A DNA stretch of 64,000 nucleotides from an uncultured Lactobacillus sp. (GCA_937874695.1 CALNAJ010000018.1:1-64000); one strand, 5' to 3'; counted from the stretch's first letter, positions 41,885 to 50,211 are shown. Notes: generated by a model from the sequence alone, not told the origin. Made by a program: numbers and translations.

Positions 41885-42652
41885 ATGTTCAAACGGCAAG
41901 GAACCCAAATTCTGGCCCATCGTGGGAGTAAAGGGACACGACCGGAAAATACCCTGATTGCGTTTCAGGCTGCGTTAGATGCGGGTGCAGATGGTATTGA
42001 GACCGATGTGCAGTTGTCTCAGGACGGTCAGATGGTGATCATGCACGACGAGCAGGTCGATCGGACGACCGATGGAACGGGAAATATCAGGGATCTGACG
42101 CTGACCCAGCTCAAGCAGTTGGATGCTGGTAGCCATTTCTCGGTGGATTATGCGGGAACTCAGATTCCGACGCTGGACGAGGTGATTCGACTACTCGATC
42201 AGAACCAGTTTACCGGGATATTCAATCTGGAATTGAAGACCAATAAATTTCCGTATCCTGGCATCGAACAACAGCTGGCAACGTATTTTAAACAGCGGGA
42301 TGTCCCGTTTCGGCTGGTGTTCTCAAGCTTTCGGGCACAATCGCTGCTGACACTGAAGGCCTTGTACCCACAAGCCGAATACGCTAAGCTCTTTCAGACG
42401 GCCGGTCGTCAGGCCAAGCAGATGCAGCGGCGCCATCAGGTGGCGGACCTCCATCCGGATATTCGTTGGGTCAAGGCCCACCGTTTCTGGTTACCCCACG
42501 TACAGCTACGGCCGTGGACAGGCAACTCATCGGCCGACATGACCTATTGCTTCAAGCACCATTTTGCGGGCATTATTACCGACTATCCGGCACAGGCCGT
42601 GCGCCTGCGCCAGCAAATACAAGGAGAATTCGATTCATGGAAAAAGTCTTAG
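41885..42652 (+). CDS. Glycerophosphodiester phosphodiesterase
   Basis: A 255-residue GDPD that cleaves glycerophosphodiesters to glycerol 3-phosphate and an alcohol. Catalytic elements are AHRGSKGTRPENT (His, Arg, Glu) and ADGIETDVQLSQDGQMVIMHD (Glu, Asp, His). No signal peptide, so it is cytosolic. The ATG at 41885 has GAAGGGAG eight bases before it; an earlier ATG at 41867 has only a weak site. It overlaps miaA by 16 bases. Confidence 0.92.
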   Translation: MFKRQGTQILAHRGSKGTRPENTLIAFQAALDAGADGIETDVQLSQDGQMVIMHDEQVDRTTDGTGNIRDLTLTQLKQLDAGSHFSVDYAGTQIPTLDEVIRLLDQNQFTGIFNLELKTNKFPYPGIEQQLATYFKQRDVPFRLVFSSFRAQSLLTLKALYPQAEYAKLFQTAGRQAKQMQRRHQVADLHPDIRWVKAHRFWLPHVQLRPWTGNSSADMTYCFKHHFAGIITDYPAQAVRLRQQIQGEFDSWKKS

Positions 42653-43554
42653 CAATCGTGGGGCCGACCGCCGTGGGAAAAACGGCACTGGCCATCGACC
42701 TCGCTCAAAAATTTAACGGGGAGATTATCTCCGGAGATTCCATGCAAGTTTACCGCCACCTCGATATTGGGACGGCCAAGGCCACACCGGCAGAACAGAC
42801 ACAGGCAACGCACCACCTGATCGATGTCAAAGATGTGGACCAACAATTCACGGTGGCCCAGTTCGTGGCGGCCGCTCAGGAATTGATTCCGGCCATTACG
42901 GCACGGGGGCACTTACCAATCATCGCGGGGGGGACTGGCTTCTATTTGCAAGCCCTGTTCGATGGCTTGAAGCTTGGAGCCGAGGCACCGGGTGATCCGT
43001 CCGTCCGCGACCGTTTCCGAGCAATTGCTCAGGAAAAAGGGGCCGAATATCTGTGGCAACAGTTGGACGCCAAGGATCCCCAAGCGGCCGCTAAGATTCC
43101 GGTGACTAACATTCGCCGAACAGTACGGGCACTGGAGGTCATCGCGGTAACGGGGCAGCTCTTCTCCCGTCAGGAGAACGGGGGACCGCAATACGATGAG
43201 CTTTACCTGGCGTTGAATACAGACCGTAATCTGTTGTATGACCGAATCAATCAGCGGGTCGACCTGATGGCCCAGAGTGGTCTCGTGGATGAGGTACGGT
43301 GGTTGGCCAGTCAGGGCGGCACTGCTCTTCCAGCAGCCACCGGTATCGGCTATCGGGAATTACTGCCGGTTCTCGACCAACCGGATCGGATTCCGGCGGC
43401 CATCGATCAGGTTAAACAAGACTCACGGCACTATGCGAAGCGTCAATTGACCTGGTTCCGGAACCAAACGACCGCCACTTGGTACGATTTGGTCCAGCAC
43501 CCCGAACAACGGACAACCATTGAAGCACAGGTCTCTGACTGGCTGAAAGCTTAA
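42637..43554 (+). CDS. miaA: tRNA dimethylallyltransferase MiaA
   Basis: A 305-residue enzyme that adds a dimethylallyl group to A37 of tRNAs reading UNN codons. The P-loop GPTAVGKTALAIDLA, the catalytic Asp region ISGDSMQVYRHLDIGTAK, and the GGTGFYLQAL motif are all visible, as is ATGIGYRELLPVL. ATG at 42637 follows AAGGAG and lies inside the end of the GDPD gene. The upstream extension in the same frame overlaps that gene and is rejected. The order miaA-(hfq lost)-glnR-glnA is typical. Confidence 0.96.
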   Translation: MEKVLAIVGPTAVGKTALAIDLAQKFNGEIISGDSMQVYRHLDIGTAKATPAEQTQATHHLIDVKDVDQQFTVAQFVAAAQELIPAITARGHLPIIAGGTGFYLQALFDGLKLGAEAPGDPSVRDRFRAIAQEKGAEYLWQQLDAKDPQAAAKIPVTNIRRTVRALEVIAVTGQLFSRQENGGPQYDELYLALNTDRNLLYDRINQRVDLMAQSGLVDEVRWLASQGGTALPAATGIGYRELLPVLDQPDRIPAAIDQVKQDSRHYAKRQLTWFRNQTTATWYDLVQHPEQRTTIEAQVSDWLKA

Positions 43555-43599
43555 TTTGGTCTAGAAATTAACTAAAGAATTTTTAAAAATCGGGCTTCA

Positions 43600-43616
43600 T
43601 GTCACAAAACATAACA
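43600..43616. promoter_or_regulatory. GlnR-binding site of the glnRA operon
   Basis: TGTCA-N7-TAACA is a perfect fit to the GlnR/TnrA consensus TGTNA-N7-TNACA. It ends seven bases before the -35. Confidence 0.85.
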
Positions 43617-43623
43617 TAAGCTC

Positions 43624-43651
43624 TTGACTCCCGGTCACAGGGTGGTATGAT
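43624..43651 (+). promoter_or_regulatory. Promoter of glnRA
   Basis: TTGACT (43624-43629) and TATGAT (43646-43651) at 16-bp spacing, 28 bases before glnR. Confidence 0.85.
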
Positions 43652-43679
43652 AGCCTCATAGTTAAAGGGGGCCAATCGC

Positions 43680-44063
43680 ATGAAGGAGAAAGAGTTACGA
43701 CGGTCAATGGCCGTGTTGCCAATGGGAACCGTGATGAAGTTGACGAGCTTAACGGCCCGGCAGATTCGCTATTATGAGTCTCAGGGGCTGATTTCTCCCG
43801 AACGGAGCGATGGTAATCGGCGATTGTATTCGTTAAACGATATTGACCGCTTGCTCGAGATTCGTGATTACCTCGCGGATGGCGTGAACGTGGCGGGTAT
43901 CAAAGCCATTTACGACCAGCAACAGGCTGCGGCTCAGGCCAAACGGGATGCACAACAGCAACCGTTGACCGATGAGGACGTGCGCCGCATCTTGCAGGAT
44001 GAATTTATTCGGCAGGGTGGCCTGGGTCATCCGGAACCAGGGCTGCAACAGCGGCCTCTTTAA
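43680..44063 (+). CDS. glnR: MerR-type nitrogen regulator GlnR
   Basis: A 127-residue MerR-family regulator. The DNA-binding domain includes LTARQIRYYESQGLISPERS and DGNRRLYSLNDIDRLLEIRD. GlnR represses glnRA under good nitrogen supply, in complex with feedback-inhibited glutamine synthetase, through its C-terminal tail. A perfect GlnR box lies ahead of the promoter. Followed by glnA after 44 bases. Confidence 0.95.
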   Translation: MKEKELRRSMAVLPMGTVMKLTSLTARQIRYYESQGLISPERSDGNRRLYSLNDIDRLLEIRDYLADGVNVAGIKAIYDQQQAAAQAKRDAQQQPLTDEDVRRILQDEFIRQGGLGHPEPGLQQRPL

Positions 44064-44107
44064 CCACGACATTTTGGAGAAACAAAAACTGACAGGGAGC
44101 GATTTTA

Positions 44108-45448
44108 ATGGCAAAACGGGACTATTCCAAAGATGATATTCGCCAGATGGCAAAGGACGAAAACGTTAAATTTTTACGGTTAATGTTTACCGACTTATTC
44201 GGGACAATCAAAAACGTTGAGGTGCCCATCAGTCAATTAGGCAAGTTGCTCGACAACAAGCTGATGTTTGATGGCTCATCGATCGATGGCTTTGTGCGGA
44301 TCGAAGAAAGTGATATGTACCTGTACCCTGACCTTTCAACTTGGATGATCTTCCCTTGGAGCACGGAACGTGGCAAGATTGCGCGGGTCATTTGTGAAGT
44401 TTACACCACAGATGGCAAGCCTTTCGAAGGCGACCCACGGAACAACCTGATCCGGGTCTTAAACGACATGCGTAAGGCCGGCTTCACCGACTTTAACATC
44501 GGACCAGAACCCGAATTCTTCCTGTTCAAGATGGATGAAAACGGCAAGCCAACGACGGAACTCAACGACAAGGGGAGTTACTTCGATATGGCCCCAATGG
44601 ACTTGGGTGAAAATTGTCGGCGTGAAATCGTCTTGACCTTGGAAGAAATGGGCTTCGATGTTGAAGCAGCCCATCATGAAGTGGCTCCTGGCCAACATGA
44701 AATTGACTTCAAGTATGCCGATGCCTTGACCGCCGCTGACAACATTCAAACGTTCAAGCTGGTCGTAAAGACCATTGCTCGGAAGTACGGGCTGTACGCA
44801 ACGTTCATGCCAAAGCCATTGGCCGGTATCAACGGTTCCGGGATGCATTTGAACATGTCACTCTTCCACGACAAGGGCAACGCCTTCTTCGATGAAAAGG
44901 GCAACATGCAATTGTCAGAAGATGCCTTCCACTTCTTAGGCGGGCTGTTGAAGCATGCTCGGAGCTTTACCGCCATCTGCAACCCAATCGTTAACAGTTA
45001 CAAGCGGTTGGTTCCCGGCTATGAAGCCCCTGTCTACGTCGCTTGGTCCGGTTCTAACCGGTCACCACTGATCCGAGTACCAAACTCCCGTGGCTTGTCC
45101 ACCCGTTTGGAACTCCGGAGTGTGGACCCAGCAGCTAACCCATACCTGGCCATCGCTGCCGTTCTGGAAGCCGGCTTGGATGGCTTACGGAACCAATTGG
45201 CGCCACGTGAAGCCATCGATCGAAACATTTACCGGATGGATGCTGAAGAACGTCAGGAAAACCACATCACCAACCTGCCAGATACGCTGCACAATGCGTT
45301 GAAGGACTTGGCTGCCGATGAAGTGATGCGTAACGCTATGGGCCATCATTTGTTCCAGAGCTTCATGGAAGCCAAGAACTTGGAATACAACTCTTACCGG
45401 ACGCAAGTTTCCCAATGGGAACGCGATCAGTATCTGGAATTGTACTAA
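44108..45448 (+). CDS. glnA: Type I glutamine synthetase (GSI-alpha)
   Basis: A 446-residue enzyme that makes glutamine from glutamate, ammonia and ATP. Motifs include MFDGSSIDGF, the EPEFFLF metal-site region, NGSGMHLNMSL, and SGSNRSPLIRVP ATP/latch area. The length and lack of the adenylylation loop match the alpha type of Bacillota, controlled by feedback inhibition and GlnR. Strong codon bias. Ends with a strong terminator. Confidence 0.97.
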   Translation: MAKRDYSKDDIRQMAKDENVKFLRLMFTDLFGTIKNVEVPISQLGKLLDNKLMFDGSSIDGFVRIEESDMYLYPDLSTWMIFPWSTERGKIARVICEVYTTDGKPFEGDPRNNLIRVLNDMRKAGFTDFNIGPEPEFFLFKMDENGKPTTELNDKGSYFDMAPMDLGENCRREIVLTLEEMGFDVEAAHHEVAPGQHEIDFKYADALTAADNIQTFKLVVKTIARKYGLYATFMPKPLAGINGSGMHLNMSLFHDKGNAFFDEKGNMQLSEDAFHFLGGLLKHARSFTAICNPIVNSYKRLVPGYEAPVYVAWSGSNRSPLIRVPNSRGLSTRLELRSVDPAANPYLAIAAVLEAGLDGLRNQLAPREAIDRNIYRMDAEERQENHITNLPDTLHNALKDLAADEVMRNAMGHHLFQSFMEAKNLEYNSYRTQVSQWERDQYLELY

Positions 45449-45470
45449 ACTGAAACTTAATTTGTTTGAT

Positions 45471-45515
45471 AAAGCTGTTACCCTGGACCTATGTCTGGGA
45501 CAACAGCTTTTTTAC
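45471..45515 (+). terminator. Terminator after glnA
   Basis: AAAGCTGTTACCC and CAACAGCTTTTTT pair with an inner CCTGG/CTGGG stem. Confidence 0.9.
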
Positions 45516-45918
45516 ACGAATAGGTAGTGTGGCAATGATTTGGCTGCCGTTCTGATGAGTGATGCTATTGGCTTGTCATTTAACCAATTGATAAGCGATA
45601 GAATACGCCAATCGGTATTTGATGGTTTAAATTAAAATTGATCGCGAATATAGTAATTGGTGTGGAGCAAGCGACTCGTTTTAAATTTGAAGCGAGTTGA
45701 GGGGCACGTTGTATTAATGCTGAACCATAGCCGCAGGCGACCAGTCTCGACAATCCCAACAGCAATGTGGCCCTTCATCGTCAGAAATTGTAAAAATTTC
45801 ATTGTTTTCCGGCGAAATTAGGCGAAACTGCTTTATTATGCGGCTTTTTTTGGTAACATGAACGTATAACCAAATGTTTTCAGCACAGGCTGGGGAACAT
45901 GAGAATGAGGGATAATCC
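45516..45918. other. Intergenic stretch before the three-gene operon
   Basis: About 400 bases of mixed composition. ACTCG/CGAGT arms near 45671-45694 form a weak hairpin, and TTGGT/ACCAA around 45848-45873 another. A promoter for the operon probably lies near TTATTATG at 45833. No coding frame is supported. Confidence 0.4.
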
Positions 45919-46797
45919 ATGGAAAATCAAGAACAGCAAGCCAATGCAGCCGATGCCCTGACGCAAGTAATCGCAGGTAAACTCGATTATTTAAGTACGA
46001 TGCAGGCAGCGGTTCAGCATGGCGATGACCGAAAAATCTACGAACTTCTTGACCAAGTTCGCTACTACCAAGAAGTAAAGAAGACCCGTGCTAACCGGTC
46101 CGTGAACCATTTAGCCGAATTGGTCGACAACATTCATCCCCAAATTAGCCATTATTTGAGTGACAATTTAATCGATTATTTAGGTCACATCTACCCGTTC
46201 TTCTACTACGAAGAATTTACAACGGGGATGTTCCATATCTACTTTGGTAACTGGTGGGACCGGCGTTTATTTGGTGACTTAGACGTCATCAATGTTCGCT
46301 TTGAGTTCGATAAGACCGAATACCAGAAGCTCCGCGATTCCTTTGGTTTAGAAGGCCAAGGCCAACGCTTGAACACGTCGAAGATCGAAGCCATTTCCGC
46401 TGAAAGTGAAAAACTGCAGGAATTGGTCGATGCTCAGACGACTCGGGACAACGAGAAGACGAAGCTCCGCGACCAGTTGAAAGAAAATAGTGGCAAGAGC
46501 AGTATGCCTTGGGAATCTGGCAAGGTTAAGGGCGAACGCCAAGATATTATCGATCAACTGACTCAGCTGGCGGATGAGGACGAAAAAGCCTTGAACGCGC
46601 ACAAGCTGATCAAGGAAAATGACGATAAGATTTTGGTCTTATCCAAGGAAGACACAATTCTGAATTACGAAAAGCAAAGCATTCGCGATGCCTTCGATGA
46701 TTTCGAACACTTCGAAGCCCACAATGCCAGCTTGTATGCCGATTACTTGAACAGCCTACTGGGCAAGAGCGAGGGTGAGGTGACAGTCGATGATTAA
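45919..46797 (+). CDS. Uncharacterised coiled-coil protein, first gene of a three-gene operon
   Basis: A 292-residue acidic protein that I do not recognise. The N-terminal 90 residues are helical and hydrophilic; residues about 90-120 form an aromatic-rich segment (HIYPFFYYEEF, FHIYFGNWWDRR). From about 145 to 280 it is strongly heptad-like and rich in Glu, Lys, Gln, consistent with a coiled coil. No Walker motifs, zinc finger or membrane helix are visible, so it is not a complete SMC or SbcC ATPase. It overlaps the next gene by eight bases, so they are coupled. Ribosome site GAGGG precedes the ATG by nine bases or so. Confidence 0.85.
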   Translation: MENQEQQANAADALTQVIAGKLDYLSTMQAAVQHGDDRKIYELLDQVRYYQEVKKTRANRSVNHLAELVDNIHPQISHYLSDNLIDYLGHIYPFFYYEEFTTGMFHIYFGNWWDRRLFGDLDVINVRFEFDKTEYQKLRDSFGLEGQGQRLNTSKIEAISAESEKLQELVDAQTTRDNEKTKLRDQLKENSGKSSMPWESGKVKGERQDIIDQLTQLADEDEKALNAHKLIKENDDKILVLSKEDTILNYEKQSIRDAFDDFEHFEAHNASLYADYLNSLLGKSEGEVTVDD

Positions 46798-47731
46798 CGA
46801 AAATGATCCATCCACGTTAACCACGAGCGGCCGCCTGCTGAACTATAACGAAGCCATCAAGGACGGCCTGCAAACCGGGTTGACCTTTACGAAACTCATG
46901 GACCAACTGATTCGGACGACCGATGCTGACGAACTGGTCAGTGCGGCCACGCAACTCGCCGACTTTCAGTTGGATTCCGACTACGTGACGTTCCCACATC
47001 AGTACAGCAACGCCGACTACTACCTGTTATTCATGTCGCGGATGTTGGAATTGCACGATCAAGGTAGCCAAGTGATCCTGCAGTCACGCGATCACCGTGA
47101 AGAGTTGACACAACAGTTGACGACGCTAGGTGACCGAGGAACTTTTAATTTCCGAGTAGAATCCTCCGAAAATGGTGGGGTCTTCTACCGCGAACGGGCA
47201 ACTGGTCAATCCTTGTTCTATCTGAATTTGGAACGCAAGATGTTCCGCTTTAACAGCCACGCACTGACCCAACTCTTTATCATTGACCTCCATGAGACGG
47301 TTCCAGCCGAAACGGTGAAGACGTCCGTGCAGGTTCTGTTGGACTTTGCCCGCTACCTGAAGGAAGACTACGGTTACTCCGTGGACTTTAACATCTTGGA
47401 TGCCGCCAATCGCCAGAACTATTCTGTACGGGCCGCTGATTTGCCAGCAGGTATCGTCGACCGGTTATTTGTGACGGCCGCTAAGAATGACTACATGCTG
47501 ACGAATGGTGTGAATGGCAACGGTGCCGAGATCACGTTGGATAACAACGTGGTCGTGGATATCTTCAACAATCAACTGGAAGGTCAGCCTGAATGGGTCA
47601 TGACGGTCCACGATGATGACCAGAAGGTTTCTTGGTTCGACGTGTTGTTAAAATACCCATTTATGCGGGATTGGTACTTAGAAAATCTGACGGATCTAGA
47701 AATTAAGTCAGATCCACTCATCTTCGGATAG
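46790..47731 (+). CDS. Uncharacterised protein, second gene of a three-gene operon
   Basis: A 313-residue soluble protein without recognised domains. It begins with a helical part, then alternating strands and helices, including FNFRVESSENGGVFYRERAT, LFYLNLERKMFRFNSHALTQ and a region with FVTAAKNDYMLTNGVNG. The C-terminal half resembles a beta-rich globular domain. No catalytic motif is evident. It overlaps gene 1 by eight bases and is 12 bases before gene 3, with GAGGGTGAGG as ribosome site. Its function probably depends on the partners encoded on both sides. Confidence 0.85.
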   Translation: MINENDPSTLTTSGRLLNYNEAIKDGLQTGLTFTKLMDQLIRTTDADELVSAATQLADFQLDSDYVTFPHQYSNADYYLLFMSRMLELHDQGSQVILQSRDHREELTQQLTTLGDRGTFNFRVESSENGGVFYRERATGQSLFYLNLERKMFRFNSHALTQLFIIDLHETVPAETVKTSVQVLLDFARYLKEDYGYSVDFNILDAANRQNYSVRAADLPAGIVDRLFVTAAKNDYMLTNGVNGNGAEITLDNNVVVDIFNNQLEGQPEWVMTVHDDDQKVSWFDVLLKYPFMRDWYLENLTDLEIKSDPLIFG

Positions 47732-47743
47732 GAGGTTCACGCA

Positions 47744-48286
47744 GTGTTAGAGTTAGCAAAGCTGGTACAACAGTCCATCTCCTTAGATGAACAGATTACC
47801 CGGGATAGAGACATCGAGCTTCCTCGGAAGGTCCAGATTGAAAATGCCTATGTAGCCTTAGATGTAGAGTTGGCGGAAACGGCCAATACGTCCGAGTGGT
47901 TCAAGGTATGGAAGACGCACCGCGGTAAGGCTGACGAAGGCCAGACGCCACGGCAGACCTTGCTAACGGAGTATACTGATGCGATGGATTTTTTCTTCCT
48001 AGTTGCGGCTAAGAAGACTTGGACACATCTGATCATGATCACCGAAGAGGACTTGACTGGGTTGGAGAAGAGTCGTCCAGCTAAGGACCTTGATCAACAA
48101 TACTTAATTTTAAAGCGGATGTTATTTAACAGCCACTTCGATCACCGACAAGAGGATTTCCGCCATGCATGGCGGCTCTTCTTGAAGTGGGGATTTGTAG
48201 ACTTCGGATTTAGTCAAGATGAGATTCAAACGGCTTATGAAGAAAAACGCAAAGTTAACCTGGATCGTCAGGCAAATGATTACTAA
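47744..48286 (+). CDS. All-alpha dUTPase/NTP pyrophosphatase-like protein
   Basis: A 180-residue protein that looks like the all-alpha dUTPase (dUTPase_2/MazG-like) group. The metal-binding pattern is E42xxE45 within VELAETANTSEWFKVW and E76xxD79 within LLTEYTDAMDF, which mirrors the ExxE and ExxD motifs that hold magnesium in these enzymes; FKxW follows as in dUTPases. The usual His in the second motif is Asp82. If active, it would hydrolyse dUTP or a related nucleoside triphosphate to monophosphate and pyrophosphate. GTG at 47744 follows AGGAGG by eight bases. It ends the operon, with a terminator after 15 bases. Confidence 0.75.
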   Translation: MLELAKLVQQSISLDEQITRDRDIELPRKVQIENAYVALDVELAETANTSEWFKVWKTHRGKADEGQTPRQTLLTEYTDAMDFFFLVAAKKTWTHLIMITEEDLTGLEKSRPAKDLDQQYLILKRMLFNSHFDHRQEDFRHAWRLFLKWGFVDFGFSQDEIQTAYEEKRKVNLDRQANDY

Positions 48287-48301
48287 AACAGCAGCAAGAT
48301 G

Positions 48302-48330
48302 AAGGATCGCCCAATCGCCGATCCTTTTTG
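48302..48330 (+). terminator. Terminator of the three-gene operon
   Basis: AAGGATCG and CGATCCTT pair around CCCAATCGC-like loop, followed by T5. Confidence 0.88.
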
Positions 48331-48508
48331 CGTCTCTGGAGGAAGTTAAACATTTCACAGACTCGTTGATAGTGTGCTGGGGTGCTCACGACAGGAATGA
48401 GAGGTGTCGTGGGAGTTGCGTGTCAAATATGGTAACAGTCGCGATAATTAGGAGAAGACTGCTGGTATTTTTGAGCTGGGACTGTTAAAATGCAAGAGCT
48501 ATGTGTTA

Positions 48509-48546
48509 AGAACTATTAGTTAATATCATTATTAACTAATAGTTCT
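48509..48546. repeat. Perfect 17-bp inverted repeat
   Basis: AGAACTATTAGTTAATA (48509-48525) and its exact complement (48530-48546) enclose the loop TCAT. It lies 90 bases before the probable TetR promoter and has no T-run, so an operator or structured element is more likely than a terminator. A second, shorter inverted repeat (GTCTTAAA/TTTAAGAC, 48563-48590) follows. Confidence 0.8.
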
Positions 48547-48589
48547 ATACGTAATCGTAACTGTCTTAAAACTTTTAAGCTATTTAAGA

Positions 48590-48617
48590 CTGACAGCTAC
48601 GGCTGAATATTTATAAA
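48590..48617 (+). promoter_or_regulatory. Probable promoter of the tetR gene
   Basis: CTGACA (48590-48595) and TATAAA (48612-48617) at 16-bp spacing. Transcription would begin near 48624. Confidence 0.55.
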
Positions 48618-48618
48618 A

Positions 48619-48642
48619 TTCATGAACCAGGTTTCATGAACC
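48619..48642. promoter_or_regulatory. Candidate operator: two TTCATGAACC repeats
   Basis: TTCATGAACC occurs at 48619-48628 and 48633-48642; each contains the palindrome TTCATGAA, with 14-bp spacing. It covers the expected transcription start and the first ATG of the regulator, a typical place for autorepression. Confidence 0.55.
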
Positions 48643-49289
48643 AAAGGGAGGGGACTCTTATCAGTCACGTCGATCCACGGGTCATTCGAACCAATGAACG
48701 GCTACGTCAAGCCCTAAGCGTTTTACTTGAAGATCACCAATTAAAGGAAGTCTCCGTGCAAACACTGACGAAGACCGCCCAAATCACCCGCGGGACCTTT
48801 TATCTCCACTATAAAGATAAGGCCGACTTTCTCCTGCAAACGGAGCGACAGGTCGTGGACGAGTGGTTCTTTCACGCCGAAACGATCACAGCAATTACCG
48901 ATACCAATACACCTGCAGGCGTTTTACAGGTGACTGGCTTCGATCTGAATGCAGCATTGGAATATGCGGACAAGCATCATCAAATTCTTGCCACATTGTT
49001 CGATACCCAATTCCCGCGTTTCCGGGAATACTTACTGTCTACGCTGATTCAGAAGCTGTATGAGTTTGGCCTGAACTTTGAAGGCAATCGGCAAAACTTT
49101 CATATGACAGAAAATGAAATTCCAGCCAGCTATCTGGCGTCTGCCTTCATGGGGATGGTCATGCAGTGGCTGGCCGATGACCGGCGCTTCAGCTATAGCC
49201 ATTTAGGCCGTAGCTTTGCGGCACTGCTGCCGAGTTCCGAGGCCACCCGATTACGTGAGTGGTTTATCACGTGTAATTTAGAAAAGTAA
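48636..49289 (+). CDS. TetR/AcrR family transcriptional regulator
   Basis: A 217-residue regulator (from ATG 48636). The helix-turn-helix is KEVSVQTLTKTAQITRGTFY with LHYKDKADFL, and the C-terminal part has the TetR_C_8-like pattern ending MGMVMQWLADDRRFSYSHLG. ATG 48636 lies within a candidate operator and only about 12 bases past the likely transcription start. The strong ribosome site AAAGGGAGGGG comes after it; eight to nine bases later an in-frame ATC (48660) stands where a start codon should be. The true start is thus uncertain. It faces the L21 leader downstream with no terminator seen between. Confidence 0.86.
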   Translation: MNQREGTLISHVDPRVIRTNERLRQALSVLLEDHQLKEVSVQTLTKTAQITRGTFYLHYKDKADFLLQTERQVVDEWFFHAETITAITDTNTPAGVLQVTGFDLNAALEYADKHHQILATLFDTQFPRFREYLLSTLIQKLYEFGLNFEGNRQNFHMTENEIPASYLASAFMGMVMQWLADDRRFSYSHLGRSFAALLPSSEATRLREWFITCNLEK

Positions 49290-49367
49290 AGTGATCTTGG
49301 TTAGTCACCCGTCATCAGAACAGGGCCCGAAACATCTCGTCGTTTTCACTTGAAATGAAAATAAAGC

Positions 49368-49396
49368 TTGACGTAGGAAATCCTATCAAGTATAAT
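49368..49396 (+). promoter_or_regulatory. Promoter of rplU-prp-rpmA
   Basis: TTGACG and TATAAT at 17-bp spacing. Confidence 0.9.
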
Positions 49397-49399
49397 TTT

Positions 49400-49519
49400 C
49401 ATGTTGTATTTGTGGACTTCCACAGCTGCAACCGCTCGGGACGAGTCATTAAGTTTTCCGCTTGCGGAGCACTTGTTTTCGGCGAGTCTAAGTCTAAAAT
49501 TATAAGGAGGTGCACACAC
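49400..49519 (+). ncRNA. L21 leader (rplU mRNA autoregulatory leader)
   Basis: The 120-base leader before rplU has two hairpin-forming blocks, GTGGACTTCCAC (49417-49428) and TTTTCCGCTTGCGGAGCA (near 49455), and a conserved AGGAGG end. Position, size and the paired stems fit the known L21 leader of Bacillota, which is bound by L21 to control the operon. Confidence 0.8.
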
Positions 49520-49828
49520 ATGTACGCAATTATCGTAACTGGCGGCAAGCAGTACAAGGTCGAAGCAGGCCAAGCTGTTTACGTCGAAAAGTTGAACGTT
49601 GAAGCTGGTGAAAAGGTTACTTTTGACCAAGTTGTCTTTGTCGGTGGCGAAACGCCTAAGATCGGGACGCCAACTGTTGCAGGTGCAACTGTTACTGGGA
49701 CTGTTGAAAAGCAGGGCCTGGAAAAGAAAGTTGTTACTTACAAGTATAAGGCCAAGAAGGGTACTCATACGAAGAAGGGTCACCGTCAACCATATACCAA
49801 GGTTGTCGTTGATGCTATCAACGCTTAA
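49520..49828 (+). CDS. rplU: 50S ribosomal protein L21
   Basis: A 102-residue L21 beginning MYAIIVTGGKQYKVEAGQAV and ending in the KAKKGTHTKKGHRQPYTKV block that contacts rRNA. ATG 49520 follows AAGGAGG. It heads the conserved rplU-prp-rpmA operon with an L21-type leader in front. Confidence 0.98.
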   Translation: MYAIIVTGGKQYKVEAGQAVYVEKLNVEAGEKVTFDQVVFVGGETPKIGTPTVAGATVTGTVEKQGLEKKVVTYKYKAKKGTHTKKGHRQPYTKVVVDAINA

Positions 49829-49854
49829 GCCTAAAGATTAGAGAGGCGATCTCG

Positions 49855-50193
49855 ATGATTCACGCGACGTTCCATCACGGAGCTAACCGAATCGATTCAT
49901 TCCAAATCACTGGCCATGCTGACTCAGGTGAGTATGGTCAAGACATTGTTTGTGCCGCAGTATCGGTGCTTGCGATCACAACCGTCAATAGCCTGCAACG
50001 AATCGCTAAGATTCCGGTGCAGGTCGACAACCGCGATCAGGAAGGTGGCTTTCTGGAAGTCCACCTCCCACCAAAGCTGGAAGCAACGGCTGAACTTAAG
50101 GGACAAACGCTCCTCCAGAGTTTTGCGGATGGGTTAAGAGATGTCGCCACAAATTACGCGGATTTTGTTAAATTCGCAGAAACCAAAGATTAA
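49855..50193 (+). CDS. prp: Ribosomal-processing cysteine protease Prp
   Basis: A 112-residue protease that removes the N-terminal extension of L27 in Bacillota. The catalytic His and Cys are in GHADSGEYGQDIVCAAVSVL. It is encoded between rplU and rpmA, as always. AGAGAGGCG precedes the ATG at 49855. Confidence 0.95.
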   Translation: MIHATFHHGANRIDSFQITGHADSGEYGQDIVCAAVSVLAITTVNSLQRIAKIPVQVDNRDQEGGFLEVHLPPKLEATAELKGQTLLQSFADGLRDVATNYADFVKFAETKD

Positions 50194-50211
50194 TTTGCGG
50201 AGGTGAAACTT

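Noticed and set aside
45700..45800. Possible fifth copy of the 3'-end repeat (CCGCAGGCGACCAG)
   Set aside because: Only about ten bases match and the following blocks are absent.
46348..46602. Idea that the first operon gene at 45919 is an SbcC exonuclease
   Set aside because: It has a coiled coil but no Walker A, Walker B or signature motif, and is far too short.
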